This document shows positions 52,676 to 60,594 of a stretch of DNA of 64,000 bases, piece by piece. Under the pieces are notes generated by a model. The model worked only from the letters and a program-made list of their open reading frames with translations. It made no database searches and was not told where the DNA came from. How positions within the stretch are numbered: the stretch's first letter is position 1; each line of letters opens with the position of its first letter. Made by a program: the position numbers and the translations under genes. This DNA is from Bacteroides sedimenti. Lineage in GTDB: Bacteria > Bacteroidota > Bacteroidia > Bacteroidales > Bacteroidaceae. Where the stretch lies: contig NZ_AP028055.1 in NCBI RefSeq assembly GCF_040365225.1, positions 1,178,001 through 1,242,000 on the forward strand, written 5' to 3'.

Positions 52676-53000
52676 CAGTTCTGATTTTTGTACGGTTTGT
52701 ATCTATTTCCCGGTACCATTCAAAGAAACAGAGAGGCAAATATACAAGATTTATACGGTAAGTCAGCCAAAAAACTGAGCAATAACCAATTGAAACTCAT
52801 CCAACATCTTATTAATCAGTTTATATTTTATACAAAACAAGCTACGCCGCCCCCTTTCGCTCACTCTTATATCCTGTTCATGTTGACCGGTCATTTATAT
52901 CGTCTTGCTAGAGGAACAAACAGCTACAAACAGAACAAAAAGAAAAACGGGGAAAGAGATAAATATCTCCCGATTGTGAAATAATTCGTTTTTTTTAGTT
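52676..53000. other. intergenic between divergent thiamine genes
   Basis: Contains the thiD promoter and a possible TACTTTG (53001-53007) promoter box for the riboswitch transcript. A 98-codon open frame on the plus strand (52688-52984) is not supported: no ribosome site, Lys-rich low-complexity end, and it overlaps the thiD promoter. Confidence 0.4.
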
Positions 53001-53017
53001 TACTTTGCCCCCGTAAA

Positions 53018-53095
53018 GACAAAGGGGTGCCCCGTTAGAGGGCTGAGATTATACCCTAAGAACCTGAAGCAGTTAGTACTGCCGTAGGGATTGTT
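53018..53095 (+). promoter_or_regulatory. TPP (thi-box) riboswitch
   Basis: All conserved elements in order: GGGGTGCC, GGCTGAGA, ATACCC, GAACCTGA, CAGTTAGTACTGCCGTAGGGA. P1 pairs ACAA (53019-53022) with TTGT (53091-53094). Controls the thiS-to-tenI operon in response to thiamine pyrophosphate. Confidence 0.95.
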
Positions 53096-53130
53096 ACTCA
53101 CACATTCTTCCTTCATCGCTGCACGCTTTG

Positions 53131-53172
53131 TATTTACACTTTTACGTATTACCCAATTTAAAGATGTAAATA
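53131..53172 (+). promoter_or_regulatory. hairpin sequestering the thiS start codon
   Basis: TATTTACA (53131-53138) is the exact inverse of TGTAAATA (53165-53172), whose last A is the first base of the thiS start codon. No T-run follows, so if riboswitch-dependent it would act on translation rather than termination. Confidence 0.5.
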
Positions 53173-53372
53173 TGAAAGTACAGGTTAACAACCAGGAGAT
53201 GGAGCTCTCGGCTCAATCGTCCATCCAGCAACTTTCTGAAACAATGGAACTGCCGCAAGCCGGAGTTGCTATTGCCGTGAATAATAAAATGGTTCCCCGC
53301 ACACAGTGGCATCAGTTTTTCCTTCAGGAGAACGACCAGGTTGTGATTATCAAAGCTGCTTGTGGAGGATAA
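53172..53372 (+). CDS. thiS: ThiS, sulfur carrier protein
   Basis: 66 residues, ubiquitin-like, ending in AACGG, whose terminal Gly-Gly is adenylated by ThiF and then thiocarboxylated. Start at MKVQVNNQ; a longer frame upstream is noncoding riboswitch sequence. First gene of the operon, 5 bases before thiE. Confidence 0.95.
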   Translation: MKVQVNNQEMELSAQSSIQQLSETMELPQAGVAIAVNNKMVPRTQWHQFFLQENDQVVIIKAACGG

Positions 53373-53377
53373 CGGCC

Positions 53378-54001
53378 ATGAAACTTCAGTTTATCACACA
53401 CTTTACCGACCGATATTCCTATTACGACTCCGCACGCATGGCGCTGGAAGGTGGATGCCGATGGATTCAGTTGCGAATGAAAGAGGCGCCTATCGATTCA
53501 ATTGAGGCGGAAGCTATCCGTATTATGAAGCTATGCCGGGATTACAAGGCGACCTTTATCATTGACGACCATGTGGAACTGGCGAAAAAGCTGGGGGCCG
53601 ACGGGGTGCATCTGGGATTGAATGATATGCCCATTGCCCATGCCAGGGCGTTTCTTGGCAAAAACTTCATTATTGGCGGGACTGCCAACACGTTTGAAAA
53701 CGTGAAGAGGCATGTTGATGTGGGAGCCGACTACATTGGCATGGGGCCATTTCGGTACACCACCACGAAAAAGAACCTAAGCCCGCTGCTTGGATTGGAG
53801 GGGTATTCCAATATTCTTTCTCAAATGAGAGCCGAAGGAATCTCCGTTCCGGTGGTGGCCATCGGAGGAATCACGTACGAAGATATCGGTGACATTATAA
53901 CAACCGGTGTATCGGGCATCGCTTTGTCGGGTACCATCCTCCGGGCTGCAAATCCGGTTACGGAGACTGCAAGAATTATGCAGAAGCTCGGCAACGGATA
54001 G
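53378..54001 (+). CDS. thiE: thiamine phosphate synthase
   Basis: 207 residues, TIM barrel. WIQLRMKEA (pyrophosphate Arg), FIIDDHVELAKKLGADGVHLG, GGTANTFENV and YIGMGPFRYTTTKK place it in ThiE; the catalytic Ser and phosphate-binding GGI are in VVAIGGIT and TGVSGIALSG. It joins HMP-PP and HET-P. The start is at MKLQFITHF; the reading frame begins upstream but that part overlaps thiS in another frame. Confidence 0.93.
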   Translation: MKLQFITHFTDRYSYYDSARMALEGGCRWIQLRMKEAPIDSIEAEAIRIMKLCRDYKATFIIDDHVELAKKLGADGVHLGLNDMPIAHARAFLGKNFIIGGTANTFENVKRHVDVGADYIGMGPFRYTTTKKNLSPLLGLEGYSNILSQMRAEGISVPVVAIGGITYEDIGDIITTGVSGIALSGTILRAANPVTETARIMQKLGNG

Positions 54002-54065
54002 AAGAGATTGATAAAGTAAAACCGTAACAGAATTTCTTTCAAGGCTTTACCATCATAAGTACCAT

Positions 54066-54210
54066 TTGATTTATAGATCTATTTTAAATGGCAGGCTCCC
54101 GCTTATCAGAAAGCAATGTAACGAGCCATAATTAATAGATGAGGGCGGCTCTGAAAATTCCACAGGGCGCCAATGATTATAAATAAACGAACAAACAAAA
54201 CTAAAATAGA
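54066..54210 (+). repeat. intercistronic repeat copy A (before thiG)
   Basis: 145 bases starting TTGATTTATAGAT and ending just before the thiG ATG. It shares its start, a C-rich CCCGCTTATC block and TCTGAAAATT with the 132-base sequence before thiF (58478-58609). See findings. Confidence 0.6.
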
Positions 54211-54981
54211 ATGGAAAAATTGATTATTGCAGGGAGAGAGTTTAACTCCCGACTATTCTTAGGAACAGGAAAATTCAACTCCAACCAAATTATGGAGGAA
54301 GCCATCCTGGCTTCGGGCAGCGAAATGGTGACGGTTGCCATGAAACGCATCGACATGGATAACAAGGAGGATGACATGCTGAAGCACATTGCGCACCCTC
54401 ATATCCAACTATTGCCCAACACCTCGGGCGTGCGAAATGCGGAAGAGGCGGTTTTCGCGGCTCAGATGGCACGCGAAGCTTTCGGGACCAACTGGCTGAA
54501 ACTGGAGATTCACCTCGACCCTCGCTATCTTCTCCCCGATTCTGTGGAAACGCTGAAGGCAACCGAACAACTGGTGAAGCTGGGGTTCGTGGTATTGCCC
54601 TACTGTCAGGCAGACCCGGTGCTCTGCAAGCAATTGGAGGAGGCAGGCGCCGCAACTGTAATGCCGCTGGGCGCACCCATCGGGACCAACAAAGGGTTGC
54701 AGACCAGGGATTTTATCCGCATCATCATTGAGCAGGCGGGAATTCCCGTTGTGGTTGATGCCGGTATCGGCGCTCCGAGCCATGCGGCGGAAGCAATGGA
54801 AATGGGAGCCTCGGCAGTGTTGGTAAACACGGCAATTGCCGTTGCCGGCAATCCGGTGGAGATGGCAAAAGCATTCAGACTTTCCGTTGAGGCGGGAAAA
54901 ATGGCATACGAATCTCAATTAGCCGCTCCGGGCCTCATCGCACAGGCAAGCAGTCCGCTAACCAGTTTTTTAAATGTATAA
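54211..54981 (+). CDS. thiG: thiazole synthase
   Basis: 256 residues, TIM-barrel. The Schiff-base Lys is in TVAMKRID; LPNTSGVRNAEEAV and DAGIGAPSHAAEAMEMG form the phosphate-binding site, ending PGLIAQASSPLTSFLNV. It forms the thiazole from DXP, the ThiS thiocarboxylate and dehydroglycine made by ThiH. 18 bases before thiC. Confidence 0.96.
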   Translation: MEKLIIAGREFNSRLFLGTGKFNSNQIMEEAILASGSEMVTVAMKRIDMDNKEDDMLKHIAHPHIQLLPNTSGVRNAEEAVFAAQMAREAFGTNWLKLEIHLDPRYLLPDSVETLKATEQLVKLGFVVLPYCQADPVLCKQLEEAGAATVMPLGAPIGTNKGLQTRDFIRIIIEQAGIPVVVDAGIGAPSHAAEAMEMGASAVLVNTAIAVAGNPVEMAKAFRLSVEAGKMAYESQLAAPGLIAQASSPLTSFLNV

Positions 54982-54999
54982 AGTAACCAGAGCCCGATT

Positions 55000-56694
55000 A
55001 TGAATAGTGAAATAACAAGAACTCCTTTCCCGAATTCAGAAAAAGTATATATAAACGGGGTGTTGCACCCCATCAAGGTGGCGATGCGCAAGATAAAGCT
55101 GACCGATACCGTTGAGGTTGTCAATGGCGAAAGGCTCTTTCAGAAGAACGACGATGTGGTTGTGTACGACACCAGCGGTCCGTTTACCGATCCCACCATT
55201 CAGATTGATCTGAAGAAAGGCCTCCCCCGCCTGCGCGAGCCGTGGATTATGGAACGCGGCGATGTAGAACAGTTGAGCGACATCACTTCTCAGTACGGAC
55301 GTATGCGCCGGGCCGACAAAAGTCTGGACTCCCTGCGGTTTGAACACATCGAACTGCCTTACCGGGCGAAAGCCGGAAAGCAGGTTTCGCAGATGTATTA
55401 TGCCAAGCAAGGCATCATCACACCCGAAATGGAGTATGTTTCCATCCGCGAGAACCAGAACAATGCGGAACTGGGGATAGAATCGCACATCTCACCCGAG
55501 TTTGTCCGTCGGGAAATTGCCGAAGGACGGGCGGTTCTTCCGGTCAACATCAACCATCCCGAGGCGGAGCCCATGATTATCGGCCGCAACTTCAGGGTGA
55601 AGATCAACACAAACATCGGCAACTCGGCCACCTCCTCGGGCATTGAGGAAGAGGTGGAAAAGGCAGTCTGGTCATGCCGTTGGGGAGGCGATACGCTGAT
55701 GGACCTCTCTACCGGCGGCAACATTCACGAAACCCGCGAATGGATTGTGCGCAACTGCCCTGTTCCGGTGGGTACAGTACCCATCTATCAGGCATTGGAG
55801 AAGGTGGAAGGCAAGGTGGAAGAGCTCTCCTGGGAAATTTACCGTGATACGCTCATCGAACAGTGCGAACAAGGGGTGGATTACTTCACGATCCATGCCG
55901 GCATTCGCCTGCACAACGTGCACTTGGCCGAGAAACGCCTCACAGGCATTGTGTCGCGCGGCGGTTCCATCATGTCGAAATGGTGCTTGGTTCACAACCG
56001 GGAGAGTTTTCTGTACGATCACTTTGACGATATCTGCGAAATCCTGGCACAGTACGACGTGGCCATTTCGCTGGGCGACGGTCTGCGTCCGGGAAGCATC
56101 CACGATGCCAACGATGAGGCTCAGTTTGCCGAGCTAGATACACTGGGCGAGCTGGTGCAACGTGCCTGGAAGCACAACGTGCAGGCCTTTATCGAAGGAC
56201 CGGGACACGTGCCAATGCACAAAATCCGCGAGAACATGGAGCGCCAGATATCCGCCTGCCACGATGCACCTTTCTATACGCTCGGCCCGCTCACCACGGA
56301 CATTGCTCCGGGTTACGACCACATTACCAGCGCCATTGGCGGTGCGCAGATAGCCTGGTTGGGAACGGCGATGCTTTGCTACGTAACCCCCAAGGAACAT
56401 CTGGGGCTGCCCGACAAAGAAGATGTGCGCGTGGGGGTAATCACCTACAAGATTGCCGCACATGCCGCCGACCTGGCCAAAGGTTTCCCCGGTGCTGAGG
56501 TGCGTGATAACGCTCTGAGCAAGGCACGATACGAATTCCGCTGGAAAGACCAGTTCAACTTGTCGCTCGACCCGGAAAGGGCTTTGGAGTACTATAAGCA
56601 AAATGTACATGAAGAGGGGCAGTATTGCACCATGTGCGGACCCAATTTCTGCGCGATGCGCCTCTCGCGCGACCTGAAAGATTGTGCTAAATAA
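55000..56694 (+). CDS. thiC: HMP-P synthase (radical SAM)
   Basis: 564 residues. It converts AIR to HMP-P. The [4Fe-4S] cluster motif is in the C-terminal CTMCGPNFCAM (CX2CX4C, about 547-555). Active-site signatures ISPEFVRREIAEGRAVLP, NIGNSATSSGIEEEVEK, STGGNIHETREW, RGGSIMSKW and EGPGHVPMHKI are intact. Length matches the family. The gene is G+C-rich compared with the surroundings. Confidence 0.97.
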   Translation: MNSEITRTPFPNSEKVYINGVLHPIKVAMRKIKLTDTVEVVNGERLFQKNDDVVVYDTSGPFTDPTIQIDLKKGLPRLREPWIMERGDVEQLSDITSQYGRMRRADKSLDSLRFEHIELPYRAKAGKQVSQMYYAKQGIITPEMEYVSIRENQNNAELGIESHISPEFVRREIAEGRAVLPVNINHPEAEPMIIGRNFRVKINTNIGNSATSSGIEEEVEKAVWSCRWGGDTLMDLSTGGNIHETREWIVRNCPVPVGTVPIYQALEKVEGKVEELSWEIYRDTLIEQCEQGVDYFTIHAGIRLHNVHLAEKRLTGIVSRGGSIMSKWCLVHNRESFLYDHFDDICEILAQYDVAISLGDGLRPGSIHDANDEAQFAELDTLGELVQRAWKHNVQAFIEGPGHVPMHKIRENMERQISACHDAPFYTLGPLTTDIAPGYDHITSAIGGAQIAWLGTAMLCYVTPKEHLGLPDKEDVRVGVITYKIAAHAADLAKGFPGAEVRDNALSKARYEFRWKDQFNLSLDPERALEYYKQNVHEEGQYCTMCGPNFCAMRLSRDLKDCAK

Positions 56695-56700
56695 TCTCTC

Positions 56701-56816
56701 CCGAAGAAGATTTGAAATCATCCAAGGAGGTTTGGATTCTTAAAGGATAAATTAAAACATCCTCTGGATAGATATAATCTCTTATCAGGAGGTTTGCAAA
56801 CCATCCGAAGAAGATT
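56701..56816 (+). repeat. direct repeat, period 104, in thiC-thiH gap
   Basis: CCGAAGAAGATT begins at 56701 and again at 56805; each is followed by a similar GGAT/CTTA... ATTAAAA block, and AGGAGGTTTG precedes or follows. It points to a duplicated intercistronic segment. Confidence 0.55.
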
Positions 56817-56846
56817 CAGGATCTTACAGGTTATATTAAAATTATC

Positions 56847-56920
56847 TTGTACAGAAGAATGCATTCTTCTGTACAAAACAAAACAATCTTCTGTACAAAA
56901 GATTGCATTCTTTTGTACAG
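56847..56920 (+). repeat. two TGTACA-bounded palindromes between thiC and thiH
   Basis: A perfect 30-bp palindrome (56847-56876, centred on ATGCAT) and a near-perfect second one (56891-56920), the same family as the element at 21008-21087. The second ends 21 bases before the thiH start. In RNA they would form two strong hairpins. Confidence 0.87.
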
Positions 56921-56941
56921 GAATTTAATAACATAACAGCA

Positions 56942-58054
56942 ATGTTTTCAGAAGTACTAGAAAAGATTTCCTGGAATGACTCCACAAAAGCCATTTACGC
57001 AAAGACTTCCACCGATGTGGAACGCGCTCTTTCCAAAGAGCACCTGGATGTAAACGATTTCATGGCACTTATTTCTCCTGCCGCCGAGCCCTATCTGGAG
57101 GTGATGGCACAGCTAAGCCGCCAATACACCTTGCAACGTTTTGGCAAAACCATCTCCATGTTTGTGCCGCTCTATATCACCAACTCGTGCACCAACCACT
57201 GCATCTACTGCGGATTTCAGCACAACAACCCCATTGCCAGGGTTATCCTTACGGAAGAGGAAATCGAGAACGAGTTCAAGGCAATCAAGAAGCTGGCGCC
57301 GTTCGAGAATCTACTGCTGGTTACCGGCGAAAATCCGGCAGCAGCCGGTGTGGGGCATATCGAAAGGGCGCTTCAGCTGGCAAAGCCCTACTTCTCGAAC
57401 CTGCAGATTGAGGTGATGCCTCTGAAGGCGGATGAGTACGAACGCCTCATCCATTCGGGCCTAAACGGGGTAATCTGCTTTCAGGAAACCTACAACAAGG
57501 CCAACTACAAAATTTATCACCCGAAGGGGATGAAATCGAAGTTTGAATGGCGGGTAAACGGGTTCGACCGCATGGGACAAGCCGGCGTACACAAAATTGG
57601 CATGGGTGTACTTATCGGTCTGGAAGACTGGCGCACGGATGTAACCATGATGGCACATCACCTGCGTTACCTGCAAAAACATTACTGGAAGACGAAATAC
57701 AGCGTCAACTTCCCGCGGATGCGCCCCTCCGAAGGACACTTCCAGCCCAATGTAGCGATGAGCGATCGGGAACTTGCCCAGCTTACCTTCGCCTTCCGTA
57801 TCTTCGATCGTGATGTGGACATCTCCTATTCCACGCGTGAGAGCGCCGAGTTCCGAAACAACATGGCAACACTTGGAGTAACCACCATGAGTGCAGAAAG
57901 TAAAACGGAGCCGGGCGGATACTACAGCTATCCACAGGCGTTGGAGCAGTTTGCCATCAATGATAACCGCACGGCGGTTCAGGTGGAAAAGGATCTTAAA
58001 CTGCTAGGACGCGAACCGGTTTGGAAGGATTGGGACCAGGTTTTTGACAGGTGA
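56942..58054 (+). CDS. thiH: 2-iminoacetate (dehydroglycine) synthase, radical SAM
   Basis: 370 residues. The radical-SAM cluster CTNHCIYCGF (CX3CX2C) is at about residue 83, followed by FQHNNPIARVILTEEEIENEF and the GENPAAAGVGHIERAL region. It cleaves tyrosine to p-cresol and dehydroglycine for ThiG. Start at MFSEVLEKISW; an upstream in-frame Met (56903) would translate the palindromic repeat (MHSFVQEFNN) and is rejected. Confidence 0.96.
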   Translation: MFSEVLEKISWNDSTKAIYAKTSTDVERALSKEHLDVNDFMALISPAAEPYLEVMAQLSRQYTLQRFGKTISMFVPLYITNSCTNHCIYCGFQHNNPIARVILTEEEIENEFKAIKKLAPFENLLLVTGENPAAAGVGHIERALQLAKPYFSNLQIEVMPLKADEYERLIHSGLNGVICFQETYNKANYKIYHPKGMKSKFEWRVNGFDRMGQAGVHKIGMGVLIGLEDWRTDVTMMAHHLRYLQKHYWKTKYSVNFPRMRPSEGHFQPNVAMSDRELAQLTFAFRIFDRDVDISYSTRESAEFRNNMATLGVTTMSAESKTEPGGYYSYPQALEQFAINDNRTAVQVEKDLKLLGREPVWKDWDQVFDR

Positions 58055-58174
58055 AAACAGGTATAAAAACGGTATATGGCAAACGGAACTTCAGGGCTTA
58101 TCCTGATGTATCAATTGTTGTGATCGAGCAATACAACGGATGCTGGAGGTTGATCCTTGATTATAAAATCCGGT

Positions 58175-58328
58175 TTTTCGTCCTGCGCCGGCAAAGAACC
58201 GGATTTAGCCCAGCATATCTGGGGCGTTCATCCAAAAGGTTTGTACTCCATTTCGCGGCAGATTCATGTTTAATCCCTCAAACTTGGAGCGTTTGCTTAC
58301 TGCCTTTTCGCCCTGCGCCGGCAAAGAA
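58175..58328 (+). repeat. 24-bp GC-rich direct repeat, two copies 130 bp apart
   Basis: TTTTCG-Y-CCTGCGCCGGCAAAGAA at 58175-58198 and 58305-58328, 23 of 24 identical. It lies in the thiH-thiF gap, where no gene is supported. Confidence 0.75.
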
Positions 58329-58477
58329 TCGTGAATAGCATTCCGAACTTGCTCTTTCCGTTTTTAAAAGAGATCGGGGAAAACCATTTGATAAATAGGC
58401 TTTCAATATCCGGAAAAAGGAAAACTGATTATTCTTTGAAAAAATAATATTCCTGCCCGGCAAACCTACTCGATTAA

Positions 58478-58609
58478 TTGATTTATAGATGCATTTGAAA
58501 GGATATCCCCCCGTTTATCGGGAAGCTGTATAACAAATTGCAAATTGACAGCTTAGGTACTATTCTGAAAATTATAAGCGGACAATAATAAACAAATAAA
58601 AATAAAATA
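58478..58609 (+). repeat. intercistronic repeat copy B (before thiF)
   Basis: 132 bases with the same start TTGATTTATAGAT, CCCGTTTATC block and TCTGAAAATT as copy A at 54066-54210, ending at the thiF start codon. Confidence 0.6.
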
Positions 58610-59302
58610 ATGATGAGATACGACAGGCAGACCATACTTCCAGATATAGGAAAAGAGGGTCAGGCAAAGCTAAAAAACGCATCGGTATTAATTGTGGGTG
58701 TGGGTGGATTGGGCTCTCCCATCGCCCTCTACCTCACTGCTGCAGGTATAGGAACGTTGGGAATTGCAGACGGAGACAGGGTAAGTCTTACCAATCTGCA
58801 ACGCCAGGTTCTTTATACAGAAGGTGGATTGGATGAAACAAAGGTGATTTGCGCCCGTGAAAAGTTGCTTTCGCTTAACTCGGAAGTCACGATAAACGCT
58901 TATCCGTATAATCTCACAGCCGAAAATGCAGAAGAGATCATAGATTTGTATGATATAGTAGTGGACGGATGCGACAACTTTGCCACCCGCTATCTGATAA
59001 ACGACACCTGCGTAAAGCTGGGAAAGCCCTATGTATACGGTGCCATTTATGGCTGGGAAGGACAAGTCTCCGTCTTTAATCACAAAAGCGGAAAGAATTA
59101 CCGCGACCTCTTCCCCGACGAGCAGGCTATGATGAGCATGCCTTCGCCCGGGAAAGGGGTTATTGGGGTGACTCCTGCCATTACCGGGAGCGTTGAAGCC
59201 ACAGAGGTAATCAAGCTAATCTGCGGGGCCGGCAATTTGTTGGACGGGAAGCTTTGGAGCATTGACCTGCTAACCTTGCAGAGTAACATTATTTCACTTT
59301 AA
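58610..59302 (+). CDS. thiF: ThiF-like ThiS adenylyltransferase
   Basis: 230 residues, E1-like. ATP motif GVGGLGSPIALYL (30-42), DGDRVSLTNLQRQ (54-67) and CDNFATRY (121-128). It adenylates the C-terminus of ThiS. The usual Zn-binding Cys near YRCLFP is Asp166, and the Cys that forms the ThiS acyl-disulfide in E. coli is absent (MPSPGKGVIGVTP), so it belongs to the short, metal-free group. A second Met follows the first. Confidence 0.92.
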   Translation: MMRYDRQTILPDIGKEGQAKLKNASVLIVGVGGLGSPIALYLTAAGIGTLGIADGDRVSLTNLQRQVLYTEGGLDETKVICAREKLLSLNSEVTINAYPYNLTAENAEEIIDLYDIVVDGCDNFATRYLINDTCVKLGKPYVYGAIYGWEGQVSVFNHKSGKNYRDLFPDEQAMMSMPSPGKGVIGVTPAITGSVEATEVIKLICGAGNLLDGKLWSIDLLTLQSNIISL

Positions 59303-59329
59303 ATAAACTCATGCTAAGGTAGTTATTGT

Positions 59330-59337
59330 TAACTTTG
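59330..59337 (+). promoter_or_regulatory. possible internal promoter before the second thiE-like gene
   Basis: TAACTTTG matches TAnnTTTG exactly and lies just 22 bases before the ATG, giving a leader of about 18 nt with AAAAGGAA. Confidence 0.45.
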
Positions 59338-59358
59338 CACTGTTATTTAAAAAAGGAA

Positions 59359-59967
59359 ATGAAAATTATAGTTGTAACGACCCCCAATTTCTTTACACAA
59401 GAAGACCAGATTATCACTGCGCTATTTGAGGAAGGGCTGGATATTCTCCACTTGAGAAAGCCGGAAGCTTCGGCACTTTATTCGGAACGGCTTTTGTCGT
59501 TAATTCCCGAGAAGTACCACAAAAGAATTGTAACGCACGACCACTTTTATCTGAAAGAGGAATTTGGACTGATGGGCATTCACCTGAATTCCCGCAACCC
59601 CAACGTTCCGGATAACTACTCCGGACACATCAGTTGTTCGTGCCATTCAACCGAAGAGGTCAGAATCAAGAAGGGATCCTATGACTATGTTTTCATGAGT
59701 CCAGTATTTGACAGTATCACCAAAGAGAACTATCCTTCAAAATATACTGCAGAAGAGTTGAGATATGCCGCCAAAGAAGGCATTATCGATAAGAATGTTA
59801 TAGCGCTGGGCGGCATTACAGTTGAGAATATACTACAAGTGAAAGACTTTGGCTTTGGAGGAGCAGCCATTTTGGGCGACCTCTGGGGAAAGTTTGATAG
59901 TCGCAACGATCAGGACTACCAAGGAGTAATTAGGCATTTCAAGAAGTTGAAAGAGATGGCCGATTAA
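59359..59967 (+). CDS. second ThiE/TenI-family protein
   Basis: 202 residues, TIM-barrel of the ThiE/TenI family. IVVTTPNFFTQEDQI at the start, DILHLRKPEA, HINLNSRN-like GIHLNSRNPN, CSCHSTEEVRI, YVFMSPVFDSITKENYPS and VIALGGITVENI; the last two are close to TenI, the thiazole tautomerase, and the phosphate-loop Lys for ThiE is less clear. Likely TenI rather than a second synthase, a common pairing in Bacteroidales. Start at MKIIVVTT with AAAAGGAA as ribosome site. Last gene of the operon. Confidence 0.85.
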   Translation: MKIIVVTTPNFFTQEDQIITALFEEGLDILHLRKPEASALYSERLLSLIPEKYHKRIVTHDHFYLKEEFGLMGIHLNSRNPNVPDNYSGHISCSCHSTEEVRIKKGSYDYVFMSPVFDSITKENYPSKYTAEELRYAAKEGIIDKNVIALGGITVENILQVKDFGFGGAAILGDLWGKFDSRNDQDYQGVIRHFKKLKEMAD

Positions 59968-59988
59968 TTTACATTCATTTTATTAAAT

Positions 59989-60031
59989 AAAAAAAGAAGG
60001 AGTCTTTAGTATAAAATCTCCTTCTTTTTTT
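59989..60031. terminator. terminator of the thiamine operon
   Basis: AAAAAAAGAAGGAG (59989-60002) and CTCCTTCTTTTTTT (60018-60031) pair exactly, with a 15-base loop. Also faces the convergent minus-strand gene. Confidence 0.88.
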
Positions 60032-60056
60032 GCTGAATACATTATTAATCTGCTCA

Positions 60057-60446
60057 TTACTCATATAACAGCTGATCATTGTTTTCATTGTAAACAGTTA
60101 GATTAATTAGACCTACAAATTTGAGATACTGTCCTCTTGACAAGACTTGTCTTGCATTTCCAAGATTAAAGTATATTGCCTTCTCAGCAGCCTCTTTTAC
60201 AGATGCTCCTTTTTCAGATTCCTTTGTCATAACCTTTTGTGCTTCGGAGAAAATGTAACGCATCACATCTTTCTGGTGATAGCTCATGTCTAAAAAATCA
60301 GCAATGCCTTCAAATGTTGTTTTATTATTCATCTTATGAATAAAACTATTTGAAAAGCTTGTTGTTACTTTTGTACTCGAATTGTCTGCAAACGAAACAG
60401 TTGACAAGCCCAACGCTGCCAATACCAAAATTAAAAAACGCTTCAT
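60057..60446 (-). CDS. secreted protein of unknown function
   Basis: 129 residues: signal peptide MKRFLILVLAALGLSTVSFAD, then a helical protein (TFEGIADFLDMSYHQKDVMRYIF, YFNLGNARQVLSRGQYLKFVGLIN). Similar small proteins are found across Bacteroidales, without assigned function. It is preceded by a leader with an intrinsic terminator and the palindrome at 60595. Confidence 0.68.
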   Translation of the reverse strand: MKRFLILVLAALGLSTVSFADNSSTKVTTSFSNSFIHKMNNKTTFEGIADFLDMSYHQKDVMRYIFSEAQKVMTKESEKGASVKEAAEKAIYFNLGNARQVLSRGQYLKFVGLINLTVYNENNDQLLYE

Positions 60447-60476
60447 ACCTTAAATATTAACTATTAAAAACCTCAT

Positions 60477-60547
60477 AAAAAAACAGAGAATACCAGAAGC
60501 TGTGTTCATAGTATTCTCTGTCAAAAAATTATTTTATCCTTTCAGTT
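60477..60547 (-). ncRNA. short leader or small RNA, about 70 nt, with terminator
   Basis: From the promoter at 60551-60582, transcription on the minus strand meets a perfect 11-bp stem (ACAGAGAATAC and GTATTCTCTGT, plus strand 60483-60493 and 60511-60521) followed by seven T. This is about 30 bases before the ATG at 60446, so the RNA either ends here or is an attenuated leader. Confidence 0.6.
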
Positions 60548-60550
60548 ATG

Positions 60551-60582
60551 CAAAGATAAGGATTGATAAGGTATATCGCAAA
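60551..60582 (-). promoter_or_regulatory. promoter of the leader RNA
   Basis: Minus strand TTTG (60579-60582) and TATCTTTG (60551-60558) with a 20-base spacer, a near-consensus Bacteroidales promoter. Confidence 0.7.
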
Positions 60583-60594
60583 TTATACAACAAC

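Noticed and set aside
52688..52984. 98-codon frame between thiD and the riboswitch
   Set aside because: Overlaps the thiD promoter region; Lys/Asn-rich tail and no homologous pattern.
54290..56721. Several open frames on the minus strand opposite thiG and thiC
   Set aside because: G+C-rich coding sequence gives few stop codons in the other strand; no signal of independent genes.
56903..56941. Upstream start for thiH
   Set aside because: The added residues are translation of the palindromic repeat; family N-terminus begins at MFSEVLEK.
58051..58338. 95-codon plus-strand frame after thiH
   Set aside because: It overlaps the stop of thiH, consists partly of the 24-bp direct repeats, and ends in low-complexity sequence.
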